Counted from the stretch's first letter, positions 25,050 to 37,160 are shown. The stretch is DNA of 64,000 nucleotides from Micropterix aruncella (GCA_944548615.1 OX155955.1:8967631-9031630); one strand, 5' to 3'. The notes: generated by a model not told the origin, from the letters alone. Numbers and translations are program-made.

Positions 25050-26213
25050 AAAATTGCCTATAAAAATTGATAAAGCCTATAAAAAAGTCAGCCACAGCAT
25101 AAAAAACTACTTTTTGTGACTTAAATATAAAAGTTAGACATATTATGTCTAACTTTTATATTTAAGTCACAAAAAGTAGTTTTGTTATATTAAAAAAAAT
25201 ATTTAAATCGTTAGGTCATGTTTATTGGTCATATTATCAACAATTGTGAATTCATATAAAAATAAGTAAATTTTTTCGTCTCAAGTGTTTAAAACAAAAG
25301 AGTTTTCCCTTTTACTGCATATTGGGCCATATCCCTTTTACTGCATATTGAGCAATTTATTGGGCCATCTATCGTAACATTGACAATGAATGTTTTTTTT
25401 ATAAAGGACTGATTAATTATAAAAACCGAATAAATTAACCAATGTTAACATTAATAACATTCAATTGTTAGTGTCATCTATCGCATTTTTATATAGGCTG
25501 ATTACATCACAGAAATAATACGGAGAGATGGAATGCTATGTATTAGACTATCTGAACTTAAAGTGCGTAATTGTTACGTATTGAAACCTGTAAACCAAAT
25601 TAAAAATTGATATCTTTATGTAAATAATATTGAAATAATAAGAGACGTGATTTAAAAATGCGTTCTTAATTATATTATTATTATCTTTTAAACCGTATAT
25701 CCTTGTTATGAGCGCCATCTACAGCGCACCGTCATATATACAATGACAGTCGCCATATTGAACATAATATAGATTTTTGAAACTATGGCTGAACTACTTT
25801 TGGAACTACACGTTGCGTTTCGTATTAAAATGTTGGTTGCCAAATTATAGTACAACGTTGATCAATCTAATACACTATATAATCAATGGTTGAAGCTAGG
25901 CTTAAAGATCATGGCTTCATAAATAAATGACAATATTTTTAGTAGTGAACAGATTCAAGTGAAAAAACATCAATAATCAAAACTTTTACTGCATAAATGG
26001 TTAAAGAGATAAGACACTCACAAGAAGACACTAACAAATAACGCTAATATAGTCAAATTGGCATGCAAATACATACATATGCAGTAAAAATATAACCCTT
26101 TTTTTGGCAGTCAGGAAATAAATCATAGCACTCAGTACTAACCGAACCACACTCATAATTTCATCACAAGTAAAAAGTTTTACCGCCCAACGAAGTGGGC
26201 ACGGGTCAGCTAG
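25050..26213 (+). mobile_element. Helitron-like element 3, 5'-truncated and interrupted
   Basis: Helitron-type sequence runs from about 25050 to 25320 and resumes at about 25980 to the hairpin and CTAG at 26213. The gap is filled by a family-B element. The true 5' end is missing. An 80-bp internal inverted duplication lies at 25106-25186. Confidence 0.75.
25330..25908 (+). mobile_element. family-B copy 2, 5'-truncated, inside Helitron-like element 3
   Basis: From ttgggccatctatcgtaaca to aatacactatataatcaatg it matches the 3' two thirds of the 30092-30700 copy. Helitron sequence flanks it on both sides. Confidence 0.65.
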
Positions 26214-26216
26214 TAA

Positions 26217-28695
26217 TAATATATATCTCGATCACATTTCTATGTATCATATTTTGTATATGTATATATTTATGAATGTACCTTTCTGTCATATCAGTAT
26301 GTATTGTGTAGTGTGCTATATAAGTATGTTTTGTTGTGGATCTCTTTCATTCTCTCCCTGATTCATCCCTTTCTATCCTACTCATTCCTACTTTCCTATA
26401 TCGACTCTGTTGCTATATAGTATAGCTACTAGCCGATTGATTTACCGTTCCCTTTCTTCCTTAAAAGCAGGTGCTCCTCATCCTTAAAAGTGCGCCTCTG
26501 GTGTATTCGGTTTACCGTCTCAGGAGCACTCCTGCCAGGTGTGGCAGAATTCGTACGTTTGCGTATTTCTCATAAGATATAGAAGATTACTAAATGAAAC
26601 TTTAGTCATATTGAGCTGTATACCATTATGTAACTACTGTATTTTTAATTATTTTTATTACGGATTTTTTATGAAATATTTGTGGTTTGTGTATTTATCC
26701 ATACAGATACATATATGTTTTCAGAATGTACTCAATCAGACCTTTCATTCGACACCAAACACGATAGGTATATCTATGTTAATTTATTTAATACGTATTG
26801 AGATTTTGACATTTAGACAACTATTTACTTGATATTTTGACAGTTAAGGTAGGTACTCTATGACACTCGGGATGACATAACTCTTCTAACTGGAATAATG
26901 AAACGGAAAACATATTTAGATGATATGACTGTCAACTACTGATAAAGATTGGGAAATGCGTAACTAGTAATTGACACACACACAAAAAATCGCAGCCATT
27001 ACACCCAGGAAGTTAGTAGATGAATCTAAGCAATTACTAGTTAACGAACAACAATATTCAATAAAACATTAGTGGGTATCCTCACAAATAATGCCAAAAT
27101 GTGACTGAATATAAATTGACTCACCTCTTTGATTTGGGTTACAAATATTGGAAAATTAACTAGTCACAGCCACTTTTTGCAAACAAGACACAAAATTACA
27201 AAATGGTGGAATCAATGGTGCCAACGTGGTAAAAAAATATGTTCGGATACACGACCTATCAATCACAGGAGCTGTCAACTAATGTCAACTATACCCACAC
27301 TTACCTTAGCCCTGGATATAGAGAAATAACCGCATATATTATGAAGATTTTTCGGTGGCCCAGTATACTTTACAGTGGGTGGCTATCACATTAGGATCAC
27401 CAAGCGATTTTAGTACTAATTGGCATATTTAAATACCTAGACTTTTGAACTGTATTATTTTCTAGTATCCACATGATTTATTTTGATAATAAAATATCTA
27501 TTAATAGATAATTTTTCTCTATAAATAGGATAGAAACAAATTTACCGCGTGAAATTTGTAGCACCCGACGTTTCGGTGACGTTGCAGCCGCCTTTGTCCA
27601 GGGTAGACTGTCTACCCTGGACAACGGCGGCTGCCAAACAACCGCGATAGTCTTCGATTTTATATTTTTTGTCTAATTTAACATTCAATATAATATCCAA
27701 TTAATAGCTTGTCACGTGAATTCAAGTGAATATTGGTTGATTAGATGAATTTTATATATTCATATTAAAATAAGTACCTACTTGTATTAATATAATACAG
27801 AGATAAGTACATAGACATTTTTGACGATTCAAATTGTATTATTAAAATATATTATTTTGGAGTAATAATGTTCCTTTAACATTATTAAATATTAAATATC
27901 ATCAAAATACATTACTATGGAGTACTTAAATATTGACTGGAATAAAGACGCGTCTCTCATTAGGGCATCACACTCGATGTTGAATTAAAGAAAGTGTTCT
28001 TCGTATATGTATGTATTAAAGTTAGTATTGTAGACCTCAGAAGGTATTGCAGTTTAAAAGTTTAGAAATATTGAATAATGCATGGTGTGTCGTACTGAAA
28101 TTGCATGGTGTGAAGTGATGTGATGTGATCTAAAACAGGAACAATCTAGAACACGTTAAAAAAGAAACTGGGTTGAAATTATTATAAAAAGAAAAGAAAG
28201 AAAAGAAACTATTATGAAAGTGTGAATTCTCAAATCTAAAAACCTATGTTACTTCTCTGGCCTGGCAGCAGCTAAGTATATTGCAGTCTCGAATGCCCTC
28301 ATACATCTGTATTTGGACCGGTTTTAAATCTTAGTAGCCGGATGGCGCTGTGGCAACTTTTGAGTTCAACAAATCTATAAAAACACGTCGATGCTGAGAA
28401 TGTACTCCTTGCCAGATAATTATTATCTAGACTAGTACAGTACGCAAGCAGGTAAATAAATAAACCGTCAGGTAGGTGTGTTATATTCACAAATACATGT
28501 AAAACAATCGTATCCTACCTCGGGCACTGTCCAGAATGAATCCAGCGTACGCTGCAAGATTCGGTCACACGAGAACTTAAATTTCAATGCATAAGTTATT
28601 CACAAAACACACCCGCATAACAACAAAACACAAAACAAAACGACCAGACGGCCGACAGAACCGCGGGCGCACCGAATCGGCGGCAAACGAACCAA
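26217..28695. other. intergenic DNA with one family-F copy
   Basis: Outside 27521-27668 I see no element or gene. Open frames are short and without motifs. Confidence 0.5.
27521..27668. mobile_element. family-F copy 3, asymmetric foldback
   Basis: It keeps the full left arm, but the right arm is cut back to about gtctaccctggacaacggcg and then the common flank caaacaaccgcgatagtctt. The loop region is duplicated as an inverted gtctaccctgg. Confidence 0.7.
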
Positions 28696-28697
28696 CA

Positions 28698-29535
28698 GGT
28701 CAACCTAACAACTCACGGCGCGACTAGCAGGCGGCGGTAGCCGGCAACCAACACATTCTACCTGTAGCAATAGTAATGAATTTTACTCAGATATTATCGT
28801 ACCATACGGTTCGAAATATACGATAAATTCAGCATATCAGTATCATTAATTATACCTATATAGTATTAGATTGCTCAACTCCATAGCACGATTTAGCGAC
28901 CCTTCGGACGTGGCGAAATACAGGTGGCGCTGATTGCATTGACGGTCAAACTAATAGCAATTTATTTGGCCATATATAATAACATTGGTAATGAATCGTT
29001 TTGGTATTAATGTATAATATAAACGTATTTATATTTCTATAATTCTATATTCCCTATAATATAAATCTATTTCTATTCTTATTTTTTAACATATAAAATA
29101 TGATGATTTTCTGACATTATGATTATTTTATAACTATTTTATAATTACGACTTCTTATAATTAACCTTATTTTTAGTAAATAATAAAGCCTTCTAGTTCT
29201 GATTTATATTTTTTTCTACGGCTGTAATCTTCTTTTTATTTATTTTTGGATGTGTAGTTAAAAAAAATACACGTGGCCATTTCGATTTTTCATATCTTTC
29301 TAATTTTATTATTTTACTGTTTACATGTATTTTTCAACGTATTCAACGGAATGTTAGTGGAATGTTTATGGAATGTTCGCCCAAGCACAAGCTTTGCTCA
29401 GTTGGGCGGTATCGGACAGAGGTCAAACTAACAACTCACAGCTCGACCAGCAGGCGGCGGCAGCCAGCAAGCAAGACATTCTACCTGTAGCAATAGTAAT
29501 GTATATATTTTATTCAAAATATTATCGTATTATAT
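28698..29535 (+). repeat. dispersed repeat pair, ~120 bp
   Basis: caggtcaacctaacaactca ... caggcggcgg ... acattctacctgtagcaata at 28698-28815 recurs at 29415-29535 in direct orientation, 600 bp apart. Confidence 0.65.
28856..29005 (+). mobile_element. family-B left-end fragment
   Basis: TATAGTATTAGATTGCTCAA followed by the CTCCATAG and GGCGCTGATTGCATTGACGG segment. The remainder is lost. Confidence 0.6.
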
Positions 29536-29566
29536 GGTTTGGTATATGCGATCAAGGCAATAATTA

Positions 29567-29957
29567 AGTTTAGCAAACTCTTCTACATTGAAGATGTTTT
29601 AATGTCATCCCACTATATTCATCACACTGATCTATATTCATCACTAAAAATCGTTGATCTATGTATATAAATAAGCGAGATATAGGCATTTGAAGACGCG
29701 TCAAACGCCTATATGACGGTAGGTTCAGATAGTTTTTTTTATGCAATTCATAAACACCTATTTGGCGCTAGGTTTAGTTTTTTAAAGCTTCATAAACTCG
29801 TACTTGGCTGTAATTTCAGTTAGTTTTTTTTAATATAAGGCAGAGCTTAGCTAAACTATATACGTATAATAGAGATAAAGCAAAGATTTTACAGAATATA
29901 GTGGGGGTGACATTGAAACATCTTCAATGTAGAAGAGTTTGATACACTGCATAAATT
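29567..29957. mobile_element. family-E TIR element, copy 2
   Basis: TTTAGCAAACTCTTCTACAT followed by tgaagatgttttaatgtca at the left and the complement (tgacattgaaacatcttcaa, tgtagaagagtttgat) at the right; arms about 45 bp. Non-coding, with MITE structure. Confidence 0.78.
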
Positions 29958-30091
29958 CCGCGATGAATTCAGCATAGCCATAGTATATTTTACTTGAAAG
30001 AGTTGAGTATTCGTATATATCATATACATATCGTATTAATTCAACAAATGTAAGATAGAAAAGTGATTTACTTCACTGAAATATATGAGCA

Positions 30092-30700
30092 TTGATTATA
30101 TATGACATTAGATGGCTCAACTCCATAGTTGTTGGCAAACCTTCCTTGCCGGTGAAATTAGGGCGGCGCTGATAGCATTGACGCTGAAACTGTAGCAATT
30201 TTTTTCGTTATCTATAATAACTTTGACGAATGTTTTTTTTTATAAAGGACTGATTAACTTTAACAAGAATAATAAGATTAAATTATTAATGCCATCTATC
30301 GCATTTTTTTATCTATCGGGAGAGATAGAATGCCATCTACTAGTCTATCTGAACTTTAATGTGCGTAATTATTACGCATTGAAGCTATAACATATACTAA
30401 ATTCAAAATTAACATATTTATGTAAATAATTTTAAAATAATAAGAGTTATGATTTAAAAATTCGTTTGTTCTTATATTATTATTTTATACAGTATGGGCG
30501 TGCCAAAAGCGCCATCTGAAGTGCGCCGCCATACTGTTATACCATGAAAGTCGCCATATTGCACAAAATTAATCATTTTTTGGAACTATGAGAGCCATCT
30601 GCACGTTGCGTTGCAATTTGCCAAATTGCACGTTAAAATTCGCTAAATCCGGGTAGCCAAATTAAAGTACGATATTGAGCATTAGAGTACTCTAAATTAT
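30092..30700 (+). mobile_element. family-B copy 3, most complete
   Basis: It runs from gcattgattatatatgacat to tactctaaattatcag, about 600 bp, uninterrupted, with imperfect inverted ends and the full set of internal landmarks. It serves as the reference for the broken copies. No coding capacity, so a MITE-like element. Confidence 0.7.
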
Positions 30701-31204
30701 CAGTCTTTTACTTATTTTTTAAAAAATAAAACTACGTTTCACTCGAAATATTATAATATATCTAATGATTCGGGATGTACTATAGAAACATAATATTTAC
30801 TTTGGTGAAAGATATGAGTTGCATACAGTACAGGAAAAACTATTAATACGGATTTTTTAAACACATGTTTTTGTACGGGAAGAGTTCATTTGAAGAGTTT
30901 AACATGAATTTACCTTGATTTTAATGCGTTCTATTTTGGCGCCTAATTATTTACATATTATGGTAACATTTTAAAATGGATTGTGACTGGCAACACTCAT
31001 TGCATCACAACACAGTTGCATTGCCGGTGAAGTGTTGTGTTTGCAGTGTGTTTAATAATGATAATAATTATGGTGGCTTATTTACAGCATTTTCAGTGTT
31101 TTAATTTGTATCCTTTAATAATTTGTATCCTTTTTTAATTTGTATCCTTTACTAATTTTCTGACTTCATTTTGAATCCCATTGCTGAATGTTTTAACTTT
31201 TTGT

Positions 31205-31300
31205 ATCTATTATATAAACTAGATTTACCGCGAGAAGTGTGTAACACTCGACGTTTCGACGATATTGCAATCGCCGTTGTCCAAGACGCTTCATGAAATT
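31205..31300 (+). mobile_element. family-F copy 4, diverged single arm
   Basis: tagatttaccgcgagaagtg, cactcgacgtttcgacg and gccgttgtcca align with the family-F left arm at reduced identity. Confidence 0.55.
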
Positions 31301-31834
31301 GCCACTGAAACTGCTTCCTTCAATTTACGGCGCGTTAGCCGCGCCGTAGAACAAAACGTGAGCTCTTGTCCTCTACACGGTTTTTTTGCAGTACGACCCG
31401 TTAAGTAGGTACACATATTTTGTAAACAACTTCATGGGGACAAAATAATTGTCTAATGTGAAAACGACCGGCTTCATAGACAAGATCTCATACAACACTC
31501 ATTCAAATTTCTCCGTAAATAAACACGGCTCGCCAAGGGGGAAATGTAATGCATACGGCGGCGGCGCCGTGCCGTTTTTTCGAAGTGTTCGTGGACAAGC
31601 TTCCATAGTGATTCATAGCACAACGACGACCGCGCCTAGACAGGGCGAATTAACCGTGGATTTTCAAGGTGAAAAAAACGTGTGTGGACATGAGGGCTCA
31701 GGCTGTTTTTCGAATATTTACATGGTTTTGAATTCATCCAACTTCGCGGTCGGCATGCAACCACATTACCTATCGAACGGCGCTATATTACTGCCAGTAA
31801 ACTGTCATTACCAAAAAAAAGTCGCTGACAACTT
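31300..31834 (+). other. unrecognised stretch with a 152-codon open frame
   Basis: An open frame over 31449-31907 runs through unknown sequence and then into the family-C MITE, so its last 23 codons are transposon-derived. It has no conventional ATG at the stated start and no recognisable motif; a chance open frame is quite possible. Confidence 0.3.
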
Positions 31835-32151
31835 TGGGCTCGATTGCGTTTCTCTTGAACTAAAATCGGAAATTAGTTCATGTGAACAAGACAGAGCAGT
31901 ACGTTAGAGCGGGACGTGAAAGGAACGGTTTGTCACTTTTCCGCATTAAAACTAACCACCGAAGATAAAGCAGCTAAATCTAACACAGCACGAAATGTGG
32001 TCAAACTTATTCGGGCGTCTATAAGTTCGACATGCAGTTTTGATTGAAATCGACGACAGTTCATTTCATATTCCGTTCTAACGTATCGCTCTGTCTCGGT
32101 CGGTTGAACTAACTTCCTATTATAGTTCACGAAGAAACGCAATCGAGCCCA
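31835..32151. mobile_element. family-C long-TIR MITE, copy 1
   Basis: TGGGCTCGATTGCGTTTC at the left and its complement at the right, with arms of roughly 100 bp including gagacagagcgatacg-type sequence. No coding. It is the same family as 49646-49944. Confidence 0.7.
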
Positions 32152-32462
32152 TTGTGTAGAATATTAAATTTTGTATTTTGGTAAATCCAGGAGTAGACTT
32201 TTTAGTTGCCATTAGGCCCCGCACTCAAATAAATCGCATATGTACGATAAACGTATTAAAGGCATTACCCTAACTGTCATGAAACCGGGGCAGACATATA
32301 GCAAAGAATTAAACCACGAATAGAAATACAATTCATTACGGGCTCTGCCGCTAGATAGCACAACAGGTATGGCGTTAATTAGTACTTAGTTTGTCCGACA
32401 AATAATTTATAATCATTGATTAAAACCATTGATTTAAAATCAATGTTATAACTGATAACCAT

Positions 32463-33150
32463 TGATTGGCTTGCGCCGCTCGGTGCGCAGACCGTCCAGG
32501 AGCGCCAGAGGTTTGATTCCCAGGGGAGACTGGTTGACCCAGTGTCCTACCCAGGTTCGCACCCCATGCGTGGAGGCCATCGGATGGGTGTTGACCCGAG
32601 AGTGTGACCGACCCTGAACACATGGGTCATCGTGGCCACCTCATCATGGGCCCGTTAGCTCCCTAAAACTCCCTAAGCTTCGTAAAACTCTGACCAACAG
32701 TCGGGGGAGTCTGGAAGCAGCACTGTTTCCTATAGAGCGGGGGTGGTTGCGGACCTTACGGCAACTGCTCTTGAAACGACCATCGGCCATCCGATCCTGG
32801 GTGAACAGCCGGGCAAAGGACGCTGTGGTCCGCGATAGATTCGGTATACACCGTTTCACCGCTTCGTAAGGGAGAGGACCGCGCAAGCGACCTCGAACTC
32901 GTAACCAATCGAGAGACCGGAGTAATCTCGTCACAATTGGAAGCAAGGGCGTGAGTGTCGGCCTGCCAGGTAACATTCCTGGCTATCTCGCGGTTAAGGC
33001 GTTGGCCTCTTACGGGCTTGTGACGTAGCTAGATGGTGGACTGTTTCGTCCCCAAGTCTTCTACGCTCACTCCAGGGAGACAGAATGACTAATCGTTAAA
33101 ACTTCCTGAGGTGACGGGCTCGCCCGCTGTAGTCGACAACCCAAGTTGTT
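32463..33150 (+). repeat. family-D composite repeat, copy 2, with internal inversion
   Basis: The part 32662-33150 matches 7140-7620 in direct orientation, whereas 32463-32652 matches 6955-7145 in reverse orientation. A word agreeing with a pol III B box, aggtttgattccc, lies near 32509. Confidence 0.65.
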
Positions 33151-33159
33151 GCTCTAAGG

Positions 33160-33844
33160 GTTTTGTGTTCAGTGAGGAGACCGATGGTGTTTCTAAGGTT
33201 CCTCTTGCTCATGTCACGTAGATCCTTGGTTTTCTTAGGTAGTGGTTGCTCCATTGTGGCCTTTGCCTGGCGACATCCTTGGCTGTTTTCAGGATGCCCG
33301 ATGTTCCTGCTCCAAGCAGTCCCTGATGATTTTTTACCTTCGTGAGTTCTAAGGCTGAAGCAGATATAGGAAACAAATATCTTAGATTTGTTTAAATTAA
33401 ATTACCACAAAAAAACTGTACCTCAGTTTACAGTATTTAGTCATGACAAGCCAGTACTTTTAGGTTGGTACCCCGGTACCCCTACAGAAATAAAATCGGA
33501 TGTCATGAAAGTAATGATGAGTTTCCATAGAGGCCAACCAATAAAAATGCTTGCTTCCAAGATGGTCAACCACTTGTCGATATTATTTTGAATTTGTAAT
33601 ACAGCAATTTGAAAGTAAATACTTGTGGTAAATACTTATATTATTTACCCCTACTTTCCTAGTAGGTAGTCAATAGAAATACGGTTTTTGCTTAAAATCC
33701 CAAGTGTGATTCTTTTACACTGTCATTTTCTCCGGCATTCTGGGAGTGAAGGAGTGAAGTAGGCGATGCACCATGCATCGGGTAGAAATCATCGCATTGA
33801 ATGAGACTGCCGCATGACTGGCAAATTTTCCAGCCACAATGCTG
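33160..33844. other. intergenic DNA, nothing recognised
   Basis: Moderate GC after the family-D copy, with short open frames lacking motifs. Confidence 0.45.
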
Positions 33845-34157
33845 TTAACCCGTTGAGTATGAGTCAACCAAATCTGGTCGCGAAACAATTATCCGTTGAG
33901 TACGAGTCGACCAAATCTGGTCGCGCGTTTTTTTCACTTCTTTGACGTTCTCATATTTATTCATAATTATCTAATTGTTTTACAAAATGATATTTCAATA
34001 TTCTATATTCGAAATTTCAATGCAATCATTGTGCAGTTGTTCTTTTTATGATTGGTGTAGTAGTTTCGTAGTTATAGTACTTTAAGTCGATGTCGCCGAA
34101 AATCCTGCAAAAGACACAGATGCATCCATGAAAATACCCATTTACTCCAAGGGTTAA
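33845..34157. mobile_element. family-H MITE, copy 2, with duplicated left end
   Basis: Internal sequence from tctggtcgcgcg to the right TTAA is almost identical to copy 1; one base difference was seen over about 250 bp. The left terminal segment (ccgttgagta...aaatctggtcgcg) is present twice in tandem. Confidence 0.82.
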
Positions 34158-34399
34158 TAAATAAAATAAAATACAAACGGAGCTGCCATGGAATTCACCG
34201 ACCGGGGTCGGGCCCATCATAATACTATTTTTTACACTTCTGGGGGGTGAGCAGTGGATTCCGGACTAACGACCGGCTGTGGTAGGTTTAGGACAGCTGT
34301 CTTGCCACATGTAAGCGTTCACCTCACCACCCATTCACCCCCTTCGAAGCCATAGAATTTGAGATGCGCAAATTGTGGATTTAGATATTTTTTCTAGGA

Positions 34400-34860
34400 A
34401 AGAGTTTATTATTTTTCTGGAAAGGCCAAGATCTTTAAAGAGGTCAAATAGAGATTTAGCTGGCAACCAACTTCCACCGCGTGAAGGTGAACAGTGAAGC
34501 CGTTCCGGGTTACAGCATTTGCGAGATCATGGTATTTATTCAATTTGTACTCGTGGTCTTTTGGGATATTTGGTTCCCATGGAACAGTGAATTCTACAAT
34601 AACGTCCACCTTCCGAGATGAGAGTAAAGAGTTATATCTGGACGGAGGGCTGTGCATCCGAGACTTTCAGGGAATTTATACTGATTAGAGACCGAATCAA
34701 CCTCCAGAATCCAATCTGAAGCTTTCTCAATTATTGAGAAAGGTTTTGTAGTTAAATGTTTTTTGCCTTTAGAGCCATCCCGCACAAACTGTATTGGGGA
34801 TTTGGAGGATACTGTCAGACCCTTGTAGGTTCGAGCCACTGTTGGCACACCACTGTAAAC
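34400..34860 (-). pseudogene. PD-(D/E)XK-like ORF remnant, copy 1 (frameshifted)
   Basis: Two overlapping minus-strand frames belong together. The first ends with ALRPDITLYSHLGRWTLL, the second holds KVDVIVEFTVPWEPNIPKDH then EYKLNKYHDLANAVTRNGF and LHAVEVGC. The spacing RPD ... (I/V)EFTVPWE ... KxxKY resembles ORFs found in insect and fish repetitive elements that look like PD-(D/E)XK nucleases. A frameshift near 34600-34650 breaks it. The family name is uncertain. Confidence 0.5.
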
Positions 34861-35269
34861 AAATTCTACCCCCGTAAGTTAATATATCAATATTGAATGG
34901 CATATGATTGTAAGATTTAGGAAATTGCCATTTTTAATAGTATTATAACTGGAAAATGTCCTTGGTAACACTACCGGTCCGCTAAACTGCTATTGGTTTT
35001 CTTTCTTTTCCGTCAGGTACACTATACTAATTTGTCTCTGTTTTCCCTCACTTGCCACACATTATGGATGCTCGTTTTTGCGGCTCATTCTTCACTTGAC
35101 ACCTTTTGGGAACTGAGTCATCACTGGCACCACATACAAAAAGTTTTGCGCACACACAACCCTAATGAAAAATTTAAGAGAAATATTTTAAAATAACAGA
35201 GATGTGATTTTTTATTATAGAGCGAAAGTGCTATGATTTATTGCTAAAATACTCTAGTATCTTTTGTAC

Positions 35270-36075
35270 AACTAGAGCTGTCGACTACAATGGGCGAACC
35301 CCTCACCTCAGGAAGTTTTAACGATATGAGATCATTCTGTCTCCCGTGAGGTGAGTATCTTTTGTATTTTTGTACAATCCTGTGAAGTAAGTATGTTTTA
35401 TACAGTAGGGCAGTGTCGACTACAACGGGCGAACCCGTCACCTCAGGCTGGTATGTGATCATTCTTTCAGCCGTGGGATGAGCGTAGAAGACTTAGAGAC
35501 AAACAATCTACTTTCTAGCTCGCCAGCAGCCTGTTAGAGACCGATGCCTTACGGCGAGGCACCGGGAAAGGTATCCAGCCGGCAGCCTCGCCCCCTAACT
35601 ACCAGTTTTGGTAGGATATCTCCGTCTGCAATTAACTGTCAGGATACCCTCCCAACTGGTTAAGGGTCCGAAGTCGTTTACGCGACCTCTACCTGTTGTA
35701 TTACAGCGGTAATTCAATTAGAATTTATGGCGGACCTGGGCGTTCTTTGCCATTTCAAGAGTGGTTTGACAACAGGTCAACATCCACCCCCGCTGCTTAG
35801 GAGACAGTGTATTTCCATAGTATCCAGACTCCTTCAGCAATTAGTCAGAATGTATAACCGATAGGCATCGCCGCACGGTGCGCAAACCGTCCAGTGGCAC
35901 CGGGATGCAATCCCGCCGGGAGAAACCAGTCCATCAGCTTTGAGGCCTGAGACACGAGAGTCTTACCCGGGGTAGCGTTCCGCACGAGGAGGCTTTTGAA
36001 TAGGAGCTGAATCAAAAGTTGAGCCTATCCGAGAAGACGGTGGATTTTGTGGCCCAAGCTGGACGAAACCGTTCA
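35270..36075 (-). repeat. family-D composite repeat, copy 3 (fragments)
   Basis: Two pieces with cgggcgaacccgtcacctca and accgggaaaggtatccagcc, then gcgcaaaccgtccagtggca. All are related to copies 1, 2 and 4. It runs directly into the second PD-(D/E)XK-like pseudogene. Confidence 0.55.
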
Positions 36076-36083
36076 CCACCGGC

Positions 36084-36560
36084 ATTTGCGAGATTATGGT
36101 ATTAATATAATTTGTACTCGTGGTCTTTTGGGATGTTTGCTTTCCATAGAACAGTGGATTTTATAACATGGGCCATCTTCCAAGATAGGGTTTAACCCTT
36201 CAGGCCTCGGCCCCGCAGCCGATTAAAAAGTTGATGTCCCAAAAAATTTTAGTAAAAATTAGTAAAAAATTTGAATTATAACACCGTCTCACCAAAACAT
36301 TAATTACTGCCAAACCACTGTACCCATAATTAAAATGAAACATATTAACATAATAAAACATAATAAAATAAAACAAATTAAATCAAAATTAAATTAAAGT
36401 CACTTTGAACTCGGGGCCGTCACTTTGGACCGAGTTGTGGCCGATATCGGCCAATCGGGGCCTGAGTGGTTAAAGAGTTATATCTGGACATCGAGCTGTC
36501 GTTCCAAGACTTTCAGGAAATTGATACTACTTAGAGACCGAATTGCCAGGTTATTAATAC
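36084..36560 (-). pseudogene. PD-(D/E)XK-like ORF remnant, copy 2, interrupted by a MITE
   Basis: catttgcgagattatggtat ... cgtggtcttttgggatgttt and, after the MITE at 36192-36473, agagttatatctggacatcg ... gactttcaggaaattgatac match copy 1 in order. Not functional. Confidence 0.5.
36192..36473. mobile_element. family-G MITE, copy 2, with TTAA duplications
   Basis: TTAACCCTTCAGGCCTCGG ... GGGGCCTGAGTGGTTAA. It interrupts the second PD-(D/E)XK-like pseudogene; the uninterrupted paralogue near 34630 shows the filled-in site, which fixes both ends. Confidence 0.85.
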
Positions 36561-36599
36561 CACAATGATTAATGTACTTACAATTTTAAACAGTTGGGA

Positions 36600-37160
36600 T
36601 CATAAGAAATGGATATTCAATAATGAAACTACAGAGCTACGAGATCTCAAAAAACCACACTGAATGATTTTAAATTAAACGTCAATTTCCATTATCTGAA
36701 CAGTTACAACACGTAATTTGGTCATTTTTGATCATGTTGCAACATAGTCCAGTTCAAAAAAGATACTACTTTTTACCCTTCAGAGTTAATACGAACAATG
36801 CACGGAGAAAGGTGATGTGGCACAATTCGAGTCAAAAGTCCGCCATAGAGACGGCGAGGCTGCTAAAAACAGCCACTGGCCCATACCTCTATGATTAGCT
36901 GCATGTTATATTTTTGGGTATTTTAGTATTTCAAGCACAAGCGCCGGTGGCGTGGAAGTGCGCGAAGATGGCGGCAGCCCGCTGGCACCAGCCGCCGCTT
37001 CCATGCGCCCCAGCAGGGATACCACCCACGCCCACACGCACGGGTGAAGGTTGGCAACTTCCAACGTTTGGATATCCGCATCGGCCGAGTAGCGGACATC
37101 TGGCAGCCATATGCGAGCCCTTACGACCCGTGACCTATCTCACCTATGTTACGTTTGGAA
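36600..37160. other. GC-rich repeat-like segment upstream of the RTE remnant
   Basis: The stretch 36910-37145 (gatggcggcagcccgctggc ...) has the look of a dispersed GC-rich repeat in a poor-GC setting. The 117-codon plus-strand frame through it and across the RTE remnant is opposite to the recognisable coding direction. Confidence 0.4.

Noticed and set aside
32463..32530. tRNA gene or tRNA-derived SINE head in family D
   Set aside because: aggtttgattccc fits a B box but no cloverleaf or clear A box could be folded around it; kept only as a remark.
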